64,000 nt of DNA from Hawksworthiomyces lignivorus (GCA_002917075.1 NTMA01000002.1:496001-560000); one strand, 5' to 3'; shown: positions 36,301 to 48,523, counted from the stretch's first letter. Numbers and translations: made by a program. Notes: generated from the sequence alone by a model not told the origin.

Positions 36301-36871
36301 CTTGGTCTATTGATTATGAGGATGACAGAGGAAAAGGGAAAAGGGGGAATAAAAATCAAGAAAAGTAACAAAGTATGTAAGAAGGGAGACCGCAGGACAA
36401 TCCGTCTTGGCAACGGGAGATGGAACTCAAGGACTTTAATGTGTTAAAAGGAACTAGGAACGGGAGGAGGAAAAGTAATAGTAAGGGTAGGGCAAGAAAG
36501 AAGCTAGAAGTACCGGCAGGGAGGGGAGAAAGGATTTAAAAATGAAATGAGACTCCGGAAGACGAGGACCCTCCAAAATTCTTTTGGAAGCTGCAGGGAC
36601 GGACGGCTATGAAGTATTTAAGAGAAAGGGAAGGAGAGGAGACGGAGCAATTGTAGAATTAAGAGAAAAATGCAAGAAAAGGGAGAAAGACGAAAAGATA
36701 GCTTAAAAGAGAGAGAAGGAGGCAAGAATGATACACGCAATTTGCCTCTTTTTTTTTTTTGACCTCCCTCATTCGACAAGTAGCTATTTTGTGTTTTTTT
36801 TTCTCCAAAGTCTTTTTTTTTTGGTTACCTTCACCTTCAACAAAAGTAGCTCTCGCCGATGATCGGAGGTG

Positions 36872-36881
36872 TCGGTACCGG
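36872..36881. promoter_or_regulatory. Leu3-like binding site upstream of LEU1
   Basis: The 10-mer tCGGTACCGG matches the Leu3 zinc-cluster consensus CCGGTACCGG (CCG-N4-CGG) in nine of ten positions. It lies about 570 bases upstream of the LEU1 start codon. A further CCGG half-site follows at once (gtccgg). Leu3 activates leucine genes when 2-isopropylmalate accumulates, so position and gene agree. A chance match cannot be excluded. Confidence 0.4.
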
Positions 36882-37711
36882 TCCGGTACACGGATCGATT
36901 TGGCCTCGTTTTGATTCACGATTTTGCTGGACAAAAAAGAAAGAAACTAAAAACGCGGGGTCATTGATTGAGAATTGACTCACGCACATTGGCTGCTTGT
37001 CTTGCCCGCCTCTCTTTCGCCTCTTTCTGTTCTGGTCTTCCTGCTTTTCGTCTCTCTTCTGGCCCTGGCATCGACTTCCCCACATCAGAGCTGCCCTCCC
37101 CCCCCCGTTTTACACATCCTTCCGTGATGGTACTTGCATGTCACGTCATATGACAATGGAGAATGGCCGAGGGTGTTTCTCTTTTCGAAAACTTCAATTA
37201 CAATAGTCTTTTTTCTTGGTCTTTTGCTTTGTCCAACAGGTTGATCACTGTGTGGTTCGACCCGAGTCTTTCCAAGGTCGGTTCTGGCAGAGTGACGTAG
37301 CCCGCTACTAGAGAGCAGAGAGCACGTGCCTGGAGCCCCTCGTTGAAGAGTCGAGTATTATTTTTGTAGCTTGTACGTTACTGTAAGATACGCTACGCAC
37401 AGCAGAGACACGGGCTTGTCGGATTGAGGGAACGCTGGACGGAGGCCGTTACGGAGCAATTAGTGCATGCGCGTCTTGGACTACATACGAGCAAGAAAAA
37501 AAGCGGAGATGCTGTAATTCCAGGGAGAAGACTCCCGCAGCAATGACCGCCATGTGGTTATTAAGGTCGATGACTTATTTTTAAATTTTTTTCTCCCCTG
37601 TCCCCTCCTCGACCAACCTCGCCCACCATCCACGGGTACATCCCATTGTCTGGGATCGGTAATATACAGATATTGCCTTCCCTGGTTCCAAAGCACTTAA
37701 GTTCCTTAAGC

Positions 37712-37959
37712 ATGTCTTCCTCTCAATATGTAAGATACAAATTCATTGAGAGGCATCCCGCTCCCGCAGTATCGGCTACGCCCCACAGAGCAAATGCTCA
37801 AAAACGAGGAGCACCTCGTAAAGCAAAAGCAACGACGCAACACTGCCAGCCGACATTCTGACATCGAGTCGGGATCCTTCCCAGTGCCCCCGTGGTTTCT
37901 CTTCCACAACTCGTTCATCATTCTTTCTCTCTCCCCCCACCCAACAAAAATAAAATAAA
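37712..37959 (+). other. possible small spliced gene, unrecognised
   Basis: ATG at 37712 gives six codons to a gtaaga donor at 37730. A 40-base intron could end at cccgcag, after which an open frame of about 55 codons (YRLRPTEQMLKNEEHLVKQK…) runs to TAA at 37957–37959. The helical, charged segment looks protein-like, but the intron is unusually short and no family was recognised. Confidence 0.2.
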
Positions 37960-38876
37960 TAATAAATAAAAAATAAAAAACTTCTACGGAGTACCCCCCC
38001 CCCCCCCCCCTACTGATTGTCCGTCCGTGCTCGCAGATACATGAGAAATGATAAACCGCTAATGTGTCATTGGTTGCTTGTTTCTAATGTCGTGCCATCG
38101 CCCTTGGGAGCTCTTGGACCCCAGCTGCGATAATCGGAGGAAGCTCTTGCTGAAGCAATCGCACAGCCGGCAGCAAAGAACAAGACAGAAAATATCAAAT
38201 CCTCAAGGGAGTTGTAAGAAAAGTAGAATAGCAATTTTGGAAATTAAACCAACATCGACTATGATGGTGAAGCATCGGTTCGATCCGTCAGTAATACCGC
38301 TGCGTACTCTGCCCATGTTCAATTGTAGCTTTCGTAGAGCTCCGATTAACGGCCGACATCTTGATCTATTTCCAGATTGTCGAAGAGCCGCAACAATAGC
38401 TATATGACACGTATTATGCTGTGCGTAAAAAATTTTAATGTTTACATCTATGCTGAACCTAACAAGACCCGTTGCTGCTGAGGACACTGGTGTCAGCCAA
38501 AGTGTTGCGTAGAATATACTCCATAAACATGTTTGATGATCGAAGCACCTTGCTCTGCGACATCCTCTACAGACCAAATATCATGCCTAACAAACGCACA
38601 ACAAGCCGCAAGATCATACCGATCGCTACGAGTGCCCGGAGAGCCCACATCCCCAGAAATAGCACAATTATCACAAAGCCACCAGCAAGAGCACAGTGTG
38701 CTATGTCCGAAAACGTCCATGTGCCTCTTCGAACTCTTGCCCGCAGCGGAGAGCAGCTGTCAAAAGCAGGTCGAACAAGTTCCTAACACTTCGACATAAT
38801 GTTTACCAATAGCACAGCTACATCCTTAGCCAAGTCTATATGGACGTTGCTTTTATCTCGTATACTGCAAATGCGT

Positions 38877-41757
38877 TTACCACTTGCTTGGGACAGCCCT
38901 CCGGTGTCGCTTTCGTTGACGAGATTGCTGGGCAGCCATCTGTTTTGCCGCGACTTCGTGTGCCGCGGTTGCAATTGCCGCTCTGGGTACGTGAGCTCCA
39001 TTGTTGCTGTTCTCAGCTGCCCAGGACTGTGAGACGGCCGAATTCCACGTGGGCGGTCCCATGCTCGAGCCAGCGCCAAGTGAGCTGCTCCTTGAACCAT
39101 TGCCATTTCGGAATTTGGCCTGTGGGTTGGTGCCAGTGCCTTTATGGCTAGTGGAGGCAGTAGTGGGCTCCATGGCTGTCTGGCCTCTGGGTTGGTGTAT
39201 CGCACCCTGATAGGCGCCACTGAGGACAGCATCTGGTTTTTTTGTCGCTGGATCGCTGGGGCTAACCACGCTGTCGGCGAGAGCTTCCCTATGCGCCTCT
39301 TTGTAGTTGTTATCGGCTGCTGAGAAGACGTAGTAACGTTGGTGGCTATTTCGGGAACGGGGTCTCTGTTCTTCGACCAACTTTTCTGTTTGGTTCTCAG
39401 TAGGGAAGGCGTTGAACTTCCTATCGTATGGTTGTCTGGCGGCTTTGATACTTTTGCTTCCCTGTCTCTTTCCCTCCGGTATAGGAATGATGCAGGCGCT
39501 TTGCGACGCTGTTTTTCGTCTGCTGTGCCATCTGGGCTCATGGGGAAGTTGGCCAGTTGTTGACTCGGATCGGATCCAATAGTGATGATGGTGGGTATGC
39601 AGACAGATTTTGTCTCCGCCTCGTCCTGTGTCGAGGCCATGCTTTGCATTGGCTCCTCCGGACTGATGGCGTTGCTTTGCATTTTGTCCACTATCTTGGT
39701 TCCCATTGGAGACGCCTCCCCAAATATCAGCTCTATACGCTCGTTCCTCTTTGCTAGTATATCTATGCATGTCACTCTTCCTTCCGATGCCTTCGTATTT
39801 TGTAGCACCGAGTTTTGCACAGCTTTTCATTTGCTGGTTCGAACTAGCTTCCGCCATGGAATTGCTTGGGGGTGAATGACTTGCATGGTCGGCTTTTTCA
39901 GACTTTGCTGGTGTAGCCTTTGACATATTTGCGTCTTTACCGGACACTGCTCAATTCCAAGAGTCAACATACGACCTAGAGAGACCACGTTGGGCCTGGG
40001 CCCTTGTGTGTTTGGGGATTTGTGATACCCTAGGCTTCCCCTACCTGATGAAACACCGATATCGCATATATCGACGTTGCACTTGTTTTCTGATTTCCTT
40101 GAATCCTCGGTATCAGCAACGAACCAGAGTTGATTTATTGAGGGATCGTCTTGTCTTGAGACTGAGTAGGATAAAAGGCCTTCCCCGGTAATTGGAATAT
40201 GATTTTCCGGTTTCTGCTCCTCGCCACTGTTTGACCTGTGCTCCGGTGATGCAATATCGTGTTTATCAATGCTTAAAGAGGACCGAATTACTGTTCCTAC
40301 AGCACGCTTGAGAGTTCTATGCTCAGCAGTAACGTCTCCTTTAGGTTCACGAGCTGGATCTAAAGAATAACGTGCAGAAGCAGAGTCTTGCAAATGGTGG
40401 TCTTGGCGTATAGGGGAGGATATATGCAAAACAGTATCCGATGATATGTGGCTTGCTTTACTCGTAGATGGTAGAGCTGGAAATTGAGCGTTGTTCTGCA
40501 GATTTTCTTGATTTAGACTACCAAAATACTTGGTCGAGGGCAAAGGTATTTCGATAGACTCGCTTTGCCTAACATTTACAGAATCACCATAAGCGTCTAT
40601 CAATATAAAAATTAGCCGTGAGCCACCATCATCAGGATAGCCGGTATTCTGATGCCTAAAGTTACAAATGGACTGGTTTTACCTTGGGTGACGGCCCCCG
40701 GCCGGGCATTGGGACTCAAATTCGGATCCGCAGCAGAGAGCCACTGGCTTGCGCTCTTGCGCCACCTTACCTGGCCTTGCTCAGCACGGACGGCATCCTT
40801 TTGTCTCTCTCGCTTTTTGAGGGCGTCTTGCCCTTGCTTAAGAATCGCCTTTAGAACCTCTTCTTCATGCTTCTTGCGGGCATGCTGATAAGCATCTCTG
40901 GCCTCTCTGACTTTCAAAGCAAGATCTCCAAACCTTGGAGCAAAGATATCAGCTTCTGGGCTGTCTGAGCTGCTGGTGGGCGTCATGACGTCGAGCTCGC
41001 CGGTCTCCGGATTGACACCTTGGACGCCGAGGAAATCTCCGCTCTCCTTTAGACTCCGTCGCAGCTGGCGAGACCATGCTTTTGACCGCAAGTTGTCCTG
41101 AATTCGAGAGAAGTCTTGTTCGTCAGAGTCTAATGCCGCTACCTCGAGATATTCTGATGCCATCGTGGAGGATCCCTTTGCACGAAATTGATCTCGGCTC
41201 TTTTGGCCGCTAGGTTCCCTCGTTGCTTCGGAAGGGGCAATTCCAGATCCATTTGTATAGAAATCTGTAGTCTCATGAGGCATGGGGAAATTCAAGTCCG
41301 GTCCTTCCAGGGGAATGTCAAGAGATAAAGGCGACTTATGGTGTAAGCCAGCCACTTTGTATGAGACAGATGTGGATAAATCTCGTCTTTGCCGACTAGG
41401 GATTCGTATCTTGGGAGCCATGCGCCTCATGGCATCCTGCGACGCCTTCCGGGTTGCTGCCAGGCCTGAGTTCCATCTTCTGATCGATTTGCTGCTTTTA
41501 GAAACTGGGCCAGCGCCGCCAGTTGCCGCGTCGCCCTCATCTTGGACTTCCTAGACACCATGGGTGCGAAGAGTACCACCGCGCTCTGGCCTATTGCTAG
41601 GGAGGAGGTTTGTAAAAAAGCTGACTATAGATGATAAGGTCACTTGATTTTTCGGAGGTGGTGCTGCGGCGTCCGATGGATCCATGCTTTCTTTGGCGGC
41701 ATCAAGGACAGGAACAGTGGAAGCTGCTCTTTTCTTCGGAAAACAAATCCTTGACAT
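38877..41757 (-). CDS. uncharacterised conserved ascomycete protein, five-exon model
   Basis: Proposed minus-strand exons are 41757–41644, 41550–40683, 40596–39941, 39790–39382 and 39319–38877, encoding 829 aa. Exons 1–3 are well supported: the frame is kept, the introns are gtgacc…tctag and gtaaaa…gatag, and the sequence is protein-like. Conserved-looking stretches are RRMAPKIRIPSRQRRDLST, GDFLGVQGVNPETGELDVMTPTSSS and a charged coiled-coil-like helix (HARKKHEEEVLKAILKQ). No enzymatic domain is seen. The 3' half is uncertain because two long frames overlap on the same strand. The model uses one for exon 4 and switches to the other through a 62-base intron (gttggt…cttctcag), ending in a basic tail (RKRHRR). 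A nuclear protein would fit the many basic clusters, but function is unknown. Confidence 0.6.
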
Positions 41758-42324
41758 GGCGAATCCTCAATCGCCAAGTAAACAAATAATGGTTATTCAG
41801 GGTTCTCCAGTTATAATGTGATCTAGAAGGTCCGCCAGGCGTAAGGAAAAGTAAAAACTAAAAGTGAGCCGGCATGACCCGTGTTACAATCCCAAAAATA
41901 AATAGAATAAATAAAATATGTGACGCCGTGTCTAGGCAGCATGAAAACCAAACTGGTATGAATCTGAAATCGTCGTTAATTAAAGAAATTCACAACTGAA
42001 AGAAGAGAGAAACATTAGGATAACGGAACTGGTGTTGCTACAAGAAAGAGCACAAGGCGTCCTTGCCATTTTCGCTTTCATGGCCAGTGACTCGCGCTAA
42101 TGGCTGCAGAGACAAGTAGCAGACAATTCTCGTCATTCCATAAATAGAAAACTACAAGAGAAACAACAAGCTAAGATAAGAGCAGTACGGAAATCCCTTA
42201 TTCATAAACTGGGCGCCAAGAACGCCTGTTGTGCTCTCAAATGGAGAATTACTCGCCAATGTAATTATATACAAACATGTATGGAGCAGAGAAACCAAGA
42301 CATGCAGTTTCCACCTCAACCCCC
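41758..42324. other. intergenic
   Basis: Between two minus-strand genes: promoter of the uncharacterised gene and 3' region of NUR1. AT-rich, with no supported gene. Confidence 0.6.
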
Positions 42325-43938
42325 TTACCACCGCGAGGGAAATCTTTCATACTTGTAAGCGTTCGGCCTTGCCCTTACGAAGGGGTTGAAGGGAACTGGC
42401 GGAGACGACTGGTCTTGGGGATAAAAGGCAGTATGGCGGCTGCTTTCGCTAGGTGACTTTGCGTTCTCCTCCTTGATAGGGCTGGCTTTCCGCTGAAGCC
42501 GCTCCGCGGCTGCACGCTGCTCGACAGCAGCCAGCTCTCGCGAATTCCTCGGCGAGCTGAATCCGCTGCTGTTTCCGATATCGTTCATGCTGATGGCCTT
42601 CTTGAGTGGGGAGTTTGCATGGCTGAATACGCCAAGGCTCCCACCAAAGTTGGTATTGGTACCCGTAGACGCCAACGGGTTGCGCGCGGCGCTCACTGTC
42701 CCGCCCGCTGCTGGAGTGGCGGAGATTGCCGGCGTAGTAAAGCTGGGTGTTAATCCGGAAGGCATGCTCTGTCGGGATTGGACATTGCTACTATATCCCG
42801 GAGTAAAGGAATCAGAGTACCTAAGCGGCTTGGTTGCCGGGGTAAGAAGACGGGGCGTTGCCGCAACTTTACCAGACGCATGATTGCCAGCAGAAGGACC
42901 GACGTAGTCGGGGTCCACATGCTTCAGGTAATTTGTGTTGGGATGGGTCTGGAAACCCCGGCGAATTAGCGTTGTGGGTGTTCCCGCTTCGACCGACTCG
43001 CCGTTGTCGGCTGCACCCGGACCCGAGGTAGCGGCGTCCATGGACACCTGTGTGCCCATGTCGCGTACGACTGGATGAAGCCGTGGTTGGACGAACTTCG
43101 TGTCGTATTCGTGAAGGACCTCCTTCTGGATGATGGCGTTGTCCCTCTGCCGCTGGTCATTCATCGACTGCACGAGTCGCATCAGGATGGAGAGCCCAAC
43201 TTGCAGCACAAGACATTTGAACACGGCGACAGTCGGCCGTGGTTCAAGCGGGTCCAGCGGCAGCTCGAAGATGTAAAGCAGCACATGGAGAGGACTGAAG
43301 AAGGAGAGAAGCGCTAGAGAGGAAGGCCGTGGATCCCAGACAGCAAGTTCCCACACATCGCGGCTCCCGTCCGGGTGCGCGCGTGACTCTGCAGTCTCAA
43401 AATTGACCAGGTCGCTCAAAAGTCGCATAGGGGAGTTGGAGGCAGGTGACGACTGCACACGAACGCGCTGAGCCGACGGCGTTCCTAGCCCACTGTCGAT
43501 ATTGGCCTCAAAGAGGCGATAATGGCGCTTGCGCGTGAAGACAAAGAACGCGTTCAATAGGGAAAGGGAGAAGCCGGTCCATACGAGCAGTTGAACCTAG
43601 AAAAAAAACATAGTTGGTTAGCGACTGTGCTTTAAAGTACATAAATCCAGATATAAAGTGCTGCAGCTGCAGATGAAACTCACGAGATAGGAGAGCCATC
43701 CCTTCCCTGAGTCATCACCAAAAACGTCGTCATCGGCATCGTTAGATGACCCGAGATTGGCCCTGGCAAGGAGGAAGAGGACGTTGGCAGCCAGGCCAAC
43801 TTGGGTTCCAATTGTCGAAGAGTCGAGTTCGTGTGTTTCGATCTCCTCGGACAGCCAGAGCAAGAAATCCCAGGGGTTAATCGTGGCAGAGATCCGTTGC
43901 AGCAGCGGCTGGCGGCGAACAAGGCGTGGCCGCGGCAT
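42325..43938 (-). CDS. nuclear rim protein 1 (Nur1)
   Basis: Two exons on the minus strand, 43938–43684 and 43596–42325, encode 508 aa. The intron is gtgagt…ttttctag. The start MPRPRLVRRQPLLQRI and the following NPWDFLLWLSEEIETHELDS are the characteristic Nur1 N-terminus. Hydrophobic segments lie near residues 60–75, 85–110 and 190–235. FRLFEANVD-like RLFEANIDSGLGTPSAQRVRVQSSP is the central signature. The C-terminal half is disordered, Ser/Thr/Pro-rich, and ends FNPFVRARPNAYKYERFPSRW-like. In yeast Nur1 sits in the inner nuclear membrane with Heh1 as the CLIP complex and tethers rDNA and telomeric chromatin to the periphery. It is transcribed divergently from VMA7. Confidence 0.88.
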
Positions 43939-44596
43939 CTTTGATGGTCGAGGGTGCAAGAAAGAAAGAAACGACACTGGCTTTAAATGATCACCCGTCG
44001 TATGTATTCTTCTCTATCGGTAAATTAAAGAAAATGGAATCTTTAATACCACCTCATCATTCCAAAGACTGCCGATTCTCTCTAAATGCCACCACGATGC
44101 AGCCCGCGGTCGACGATGATCGCTGTCTGGTTGCTGTCGATGGAAAAAAAGTCAGGAGCAGGGATGTGGACTGCGAGGCCAGGTTGAGATCACCAGGTTG
44201 CAACTATGGTTTTTGTTTACAAGCATAGTGCCGTTTCTGGTGTAGCCTGGATGGCCTTGCCTAATGATTTTTTTTTATCTAAGCGGCCCCCAATGCACAG
44301 TTTCTTGGGAGCTGGCCAGTGGGGGTGCTGTCCTGCCCATATAATTGGACGGCAGAGAGTTGCTTGCGGGGCTTCTGCTAGCACAGTGGTTGGAAGCAAG
44401 GCAGTGGGCAATGCCCGCCGTGAACTACTGGCTACGAAGGAAAGTGAGCCATTAATCCACTCTGTTTCCAAACTACGTACTGCTTACAGTCGAGTCTCTT
44501 CCCCGAATCCCATACTTCAACCCACACCGTCGCACTTCCCCGTTGCGGCATTTCATACGAGAGGACAGACGGGAAGGCAGAAACGATACCTTCGTC
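43939..44596. promoter_or_regulatory. divergent promoter region, NUR1/VMA7
   Basis: A 658-base gap between two divergent start codons, so it must hold promoters for both genes. No clear TATA box was identified and no gene is supported. Confidence 0.5.
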
Positions 44597-45230
44597 ATGA
44601 CTAGCCAGGCGGATTTCAAGGACCGCCAGTTCCTTGCTGTTATCGGGGATGAGGTAGGTTCTTTCGAGGCGATCGAGTCTGCGGCTTCGAAAACGAGAAA
44701 GACCATAGCATGCTGATTGTGCTCTTGCTTCTTGACAGGATTCCGTGACGGGGCTGCTGCTGGCTGGCATAGGTGTAAGACTCCACCAGCTTTTTCCATC
44801 GTCTTTAGGACTCCGGCTCAGTTTCTAATCAATGGTTTGCAGCATGTGACGCCGGAGCCCGATGCGCAGAAGAACTTCCTTGTGGTGGATAACAAGACGG
44901 ACAATACGGCCATAGAGGCGGCCTTTGACCGGTTTACGACCGGCAGGAAGGACATTGGCATTGTCCTGATCAACCAACATGTACGTTTTTGCCAGAGCAT
45001 CATGACCAGAGAAGAGAATACCAAGCTCCGAGGAGCATGAGGAGCGTGAGGAGAAGGGGGCCGCAGAGCTAACAGTGCCATGACTGCAGATTGCCGACCG
45101 GATACGGCACCGAGTTGACACATACACGGCCGCCTTCCCAACGGTTCTGGAGATCCCTAGCAAAGACCACCCCTACGACCCGGAAAAGGACAGCGTCTTG
45201 CGTCGTGTCAGACGGCTGTTTGGAGAGTAG
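44597..45230 (+). CDS. V-type proton ATPase subunit F (Vma7)
   Basis: Four exons, 44597–44653, 44739–44774, 44843–44980 and 45090–45230, encode 123 aa, close to yeast Vma7 (118 aa). All introns are GT–AG and all exons end in phase 0. The sequence follows the family throughout: [50 protein letters not shown] and the C-terminal [16 protein letters not shown], then [10 protein letters not shown]. Subunit F sits in the central stalk of the V1 sector and couples ATP hydrolysis to rotor turning in vacuolar acidification. Exon 2 is only 36 bases, so the gene is easily missed by frame-based searches. Confidence 0.96.
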
Positions 45231-45811
45231 AGCAGCTGCATTTTGCCAGAAGGCTTAGATGATGGGGATTAGGACGGCTAGGAAAGCAAAGGGCTAGATG
45301 GCGACGACTTTGTGGGATTGTGGCATATACCTATTCGCATAGAAGACAAAGAGGGAATGCAGCAGGAAGGGTGCAGGGAGCTAGTGTAATCATTCGTACG
45401 CATATCCATAGGTTGGCCTGTATTGTGGCACCTTTTTTTTCTGATATTGATACTATTATAGAAATGCCTCGTACATAGCAGCCAGTGTTCCGTGCTCGAG
45501 CCGACAGAGGCAGACCAAATGGTTGGTGACAATCTAACTATTCTCGACAAGACAGAAAACAGGATTTAGAAGCGTAACGAAGTAGAACGACAAGAAGGCA
45601 GGATAATTCTAGAGACGGGACATTAATGTACCCTGGTAGACGAGACTATCGCGACAGGGCCGAAAGCAACCAAGAAGATGACAGAAAAAGGACATGCCCG
45701 ATGCTAGTATGCTTTACACAAGAAAACCAAACAGGTTGAAGAGCGGACGAAAGCCAGTCATGTTGAGACCGCATCCATCATCTTCAGGGGACAAAATAGT
45801 TATCGACTGTC
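45231..45811. other. shared 3' region of VMA7 and NPC2
   Basis: About 580 bases between convergent stop codons. Nothing else is supported. Confidence 0.6.
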
Positions 45812-46532
45812 CTACAGCTCAATGTCGATGGTGTTGTCCCTGTTGAAGAAGACAGTAGCAGTCAGACAGGTAATAGGCTCGTCCTTAGCCGTGTAGACAT
45901 CGGCGAGGACAGTGTATTTGCCCTGGGAAAACTTGAGTCAGCCTGCTTGCTCTTTTTCTTTTTTCTATCTGTGCAGATGTTTTCGTAACGCGACATCAAG
46001 GTTCTCTTATCGAATGCATTGACTTACAGGAGGAATCTCGCGCGGCAGCTCCACCGACTTGATGATCGTCAGGTCGCCCTTCTCGATGGGGCACTCCAGC
46101 TCGACATTCTGGATCTGCTCGCACAGGTCGGCCTTTGTGCTGATTAGGCGGATCAGGCCGTACTTGACTTGGAGGTTGACATAAGCGCCTTTTGTGATGG
46201 TCTTGGAGACCGTGCCGGAGGCCTTGATGACGAGATCAGTGCCGCTAGATAAGGTCTCATATTAGCAGCTGGAGCGAAGATAACGATATGAACGACGAAG
46301 TTGTGGCAAAAAGAAGAAGGAAAGCTGTTACGCACGCCAGTGGGGGGTTGGGCGACAGGTTAACGCTCTTGATGGTGAGCACATCGCTGGCGTGCTGCTC
46401 AGCGCAGTATTCGAGCGGCGACTCGCCAGGAACCTTGACGCTCTCAGGGCGGACGTCAGAGTCGCTGCCAAAGAAGGTGAGCCCTGCCGAAGCAGTGGAG
46501 AGAAGAGCAAGGAAGACAGTTGAGGTCCGCAT
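45812..46532 (-). CDS. phosphatidylglycerol/phosphatidylinositol transfer protein (ML domain, Npc2-like)
   Basis: Three exons on the minus strand, 46532–46336, 46244–46028 and 45922–45812, encode 174 aa, the normal size. A signal peptide covers about residues 1–17 (MRTSTVFLALLSTASA). The ML domain then carries the family features: PLEYCAEQHASDVLTI, SVNLSPNPPLAGTDLVIKASGTV, VKYGLIRLI, LCEQ, LECPIEKGDL, IPPGKYTVLADVYT, and the cysteines expected to form the ML disulfides. Npc2-type proteins bind sterol or phospholipid in the vacuole lumen; the Aspergillus homologue is known as PG/PI-TP. The third intron boundary (cccag|GGC) restores the invariant PPGKY. Confidence 0.95.
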
Positions 46533-47711
46533 GGTCGGCAGCGTTATCAAGTGAAGAACAAGGAGAAGGTGATGAGTTCGAGATGTCCTTAGATACGAGG
46601 AAGAGGTGGAGATAGAAGAAAGATGGGCGATGGCCAAGCGGCCTTTGTCTTTGGCAAGTTATAGGAAGAAAGACGTTCGAATCGGTAACTATCTGAAGCA
46701 ATTAATAAATAAGGACAGACGAAGAAACCTGGGCAGCTGATATTACAACTTTGCCGATGGTGAGTTGCGTGCTTGGTGAGAGAGATATGTTGGGAGGGGG
46801 AAAGAGGGCGATTTCAAGGGCGATTAGTCGCAGGAAGGCGGTATGGCCGAAAGGCGGGCAGCGCAGGGTCGGTTTGGTAATGTGAGAGGAGGTTGGCGTC
46901 ATGGGGTTTAGCCAGGCAGGACCTGATTGGCTGACATCGCCTCAGCCAGCGGTTGGGAGCCAATGGGAGGTGGAGAAGGGATCCACGGACAAGATCCACG
47001 AAACATCCACCAGTCTCCATCGGACAAGGAACACACAGAAACAAGGCTTACAGGAACAGCAAGGTCACTGTGATAAAAATGACAGGGACATCATAGCAAG
47101 GCATGAGGGAGACAAGCTACTTAATTGAGTCACCTGGGCTGAACTTATTTCTTATTCTCCCTGTCCCTGTCCTGCTGGCTCATTTTGGTATATTGCCAAG
47201 AGACAATATCGTTCTTTTCTTAGGAGGATGACGAGTCTGGTGTGCTGCAGCTGGGTCTAGGAAATCTTATATATAAATTAAGAGCTGCTGCTTTTCAGTG
47301 GCAGCTATGCAGCTGTTTTAGGACCCATGCGGCAGGAAAGCAAAGGCGCATACTCGAATTACATTCCCACGAAATTCTTTCGATGCCCATCAAGCTAATA
47401 TACGATTCTACTCGTGTCGCTAATAAATTTCACTGAACGCAGATACGGCTTTGATGTGCACCCGACCGATGTGCCGTTTGAATCGCAGCTAGTAAATTAG
47501 GTTACTCGATCGCAATAGCTCTTATATCTTCTTGGGATCGCAAGGAGGCCGAAGCAGAGCGATAGGCAGACCTTCCCGGTGGCAAAAGAGATGCGGGCTA
47601 AAATGTGCGGACATGGCGATAAGCATAAGCAGGATATTACTATGAAAGAGGCAGCGCCTTCAGAAGACACCAACACTCTGAGGAGATGATTCTTAAGGAG
47701 CTGACATACTG
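46533..47711. other. intergenic, NPC2 promoter side
   Basis: Contains the NPC2 promoter and about 1 kb without a supported gene. Confidence 0.55.
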
Positions 47712-48523
47712 TCAGAGCTTGGAGAGCCTAGAAACCAGCCCTCTAGTGAAAAACTTGGCGAGTCTCTCGACGCCTTGCACGTCGCCTGCCACTGCTCTGG
47801 CCTTGTCCCGGTCTACCCATCCTGGCTTCTTGTCGCCTTCCAAGTCAATAATTCATATGTTACCATCTTTATCAATCATGATATTGCTAGCCTTGGCGTC
47901 TCCCACAGCGATGTCCGCCGCATCTCTGCCAACTTTTCTCGAATTTGTCTCGCCTGCTGCTCTCAGCTGGAATGGAGTGTCGTCTTTGATGATCCACTCC
48001 AGGACGCCAGTATCGTCAGCATGGTCTACATAGGCCAACAGCAGGCCTATGACATAGTCTTTGTCTCCTCGAACGATGCCTAGCAAGTGAATGGCGCGCA
48101 CTGTTTGTGAGAGAATGGTGGATGGGTTGAAGAACTTCACACCAAGTGTGTCTAACTTTCGAGGATCTCTGTATCGATCTGAACTTCCGGAGGCACTATA
48201 ACAGTCTTAGCCAAACGCACGGGGACGGGCATCTCATTGACAACCTCCAGCTTGTATCCATATGAATTTGTGTTCTGACAGCAGCGGGCGAACATTCCCC
48301 TTCTGGATCTTTACTGCATCAACCGATGACAAGACATTGGGGGCATGCTATGCGAAGACAAGCTGTAGAGCATCAAAAAATCACTCATAAAACCCATATT
48401 CGATCGATCTCCTCCGGATCTTCGACTTCGTCGGCTTCGCCTCGTAGAGCTTCGAAAAATTTACGGTGCAGAGCTTCCGCTACCAGCGGGCCACGTAGAT
48501 ACGACGGCGACAGGTGAATGTGA
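47712..48523 (-). pseudogene. broken protein-kinase-like gene
   Basis: Minus-strand fragments in several frames give one recognisable protein. The first, about 48523–48388, reads HIHLSPSYLRGPLVAEALHR on to DPEEIDRIWVL and stops at TGA 48385–48387. The second, about 48271–48156, reads YKLEVVNEMPVPVRL, then TVIVPPEVQID, and ends at TAG 48153–48155. The third, in another frame, is about 48157–47856 and reads LDTLGVKFFNPST, IHLLGIVRGDKDYVIGLLLAYVDH and GDAKASNIMIDKDGNI. It hits TGA (47853–47855) exactly where a Trp is expected before IIDLEGD. The frame then continues to a natural-looking stop at 47712–47714. GDAKASNIMIDKDG/IIDLEG corresponds to the kinase catalytic loop and DFG region of the divergent fungal kinase-like family. 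There are at least two nonsense changes and one or more frameshifts. Confidence 0.65.

Larger units (their letters stand above)
36301..38876. other. LEU1 promoter and long intergenic region
   Basis: On the LEU1 strand the first 100 bases upstream of the ATG are pyrimidine-rich leader. The region holds a Leu3-like palindrome (listed), a 17-C run at 37994–38010 and a possible small gene around 37712–37960 (listed). The far end holds the 3' region of the uncharacterised minus-strand gene. Confidence 0.5.
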
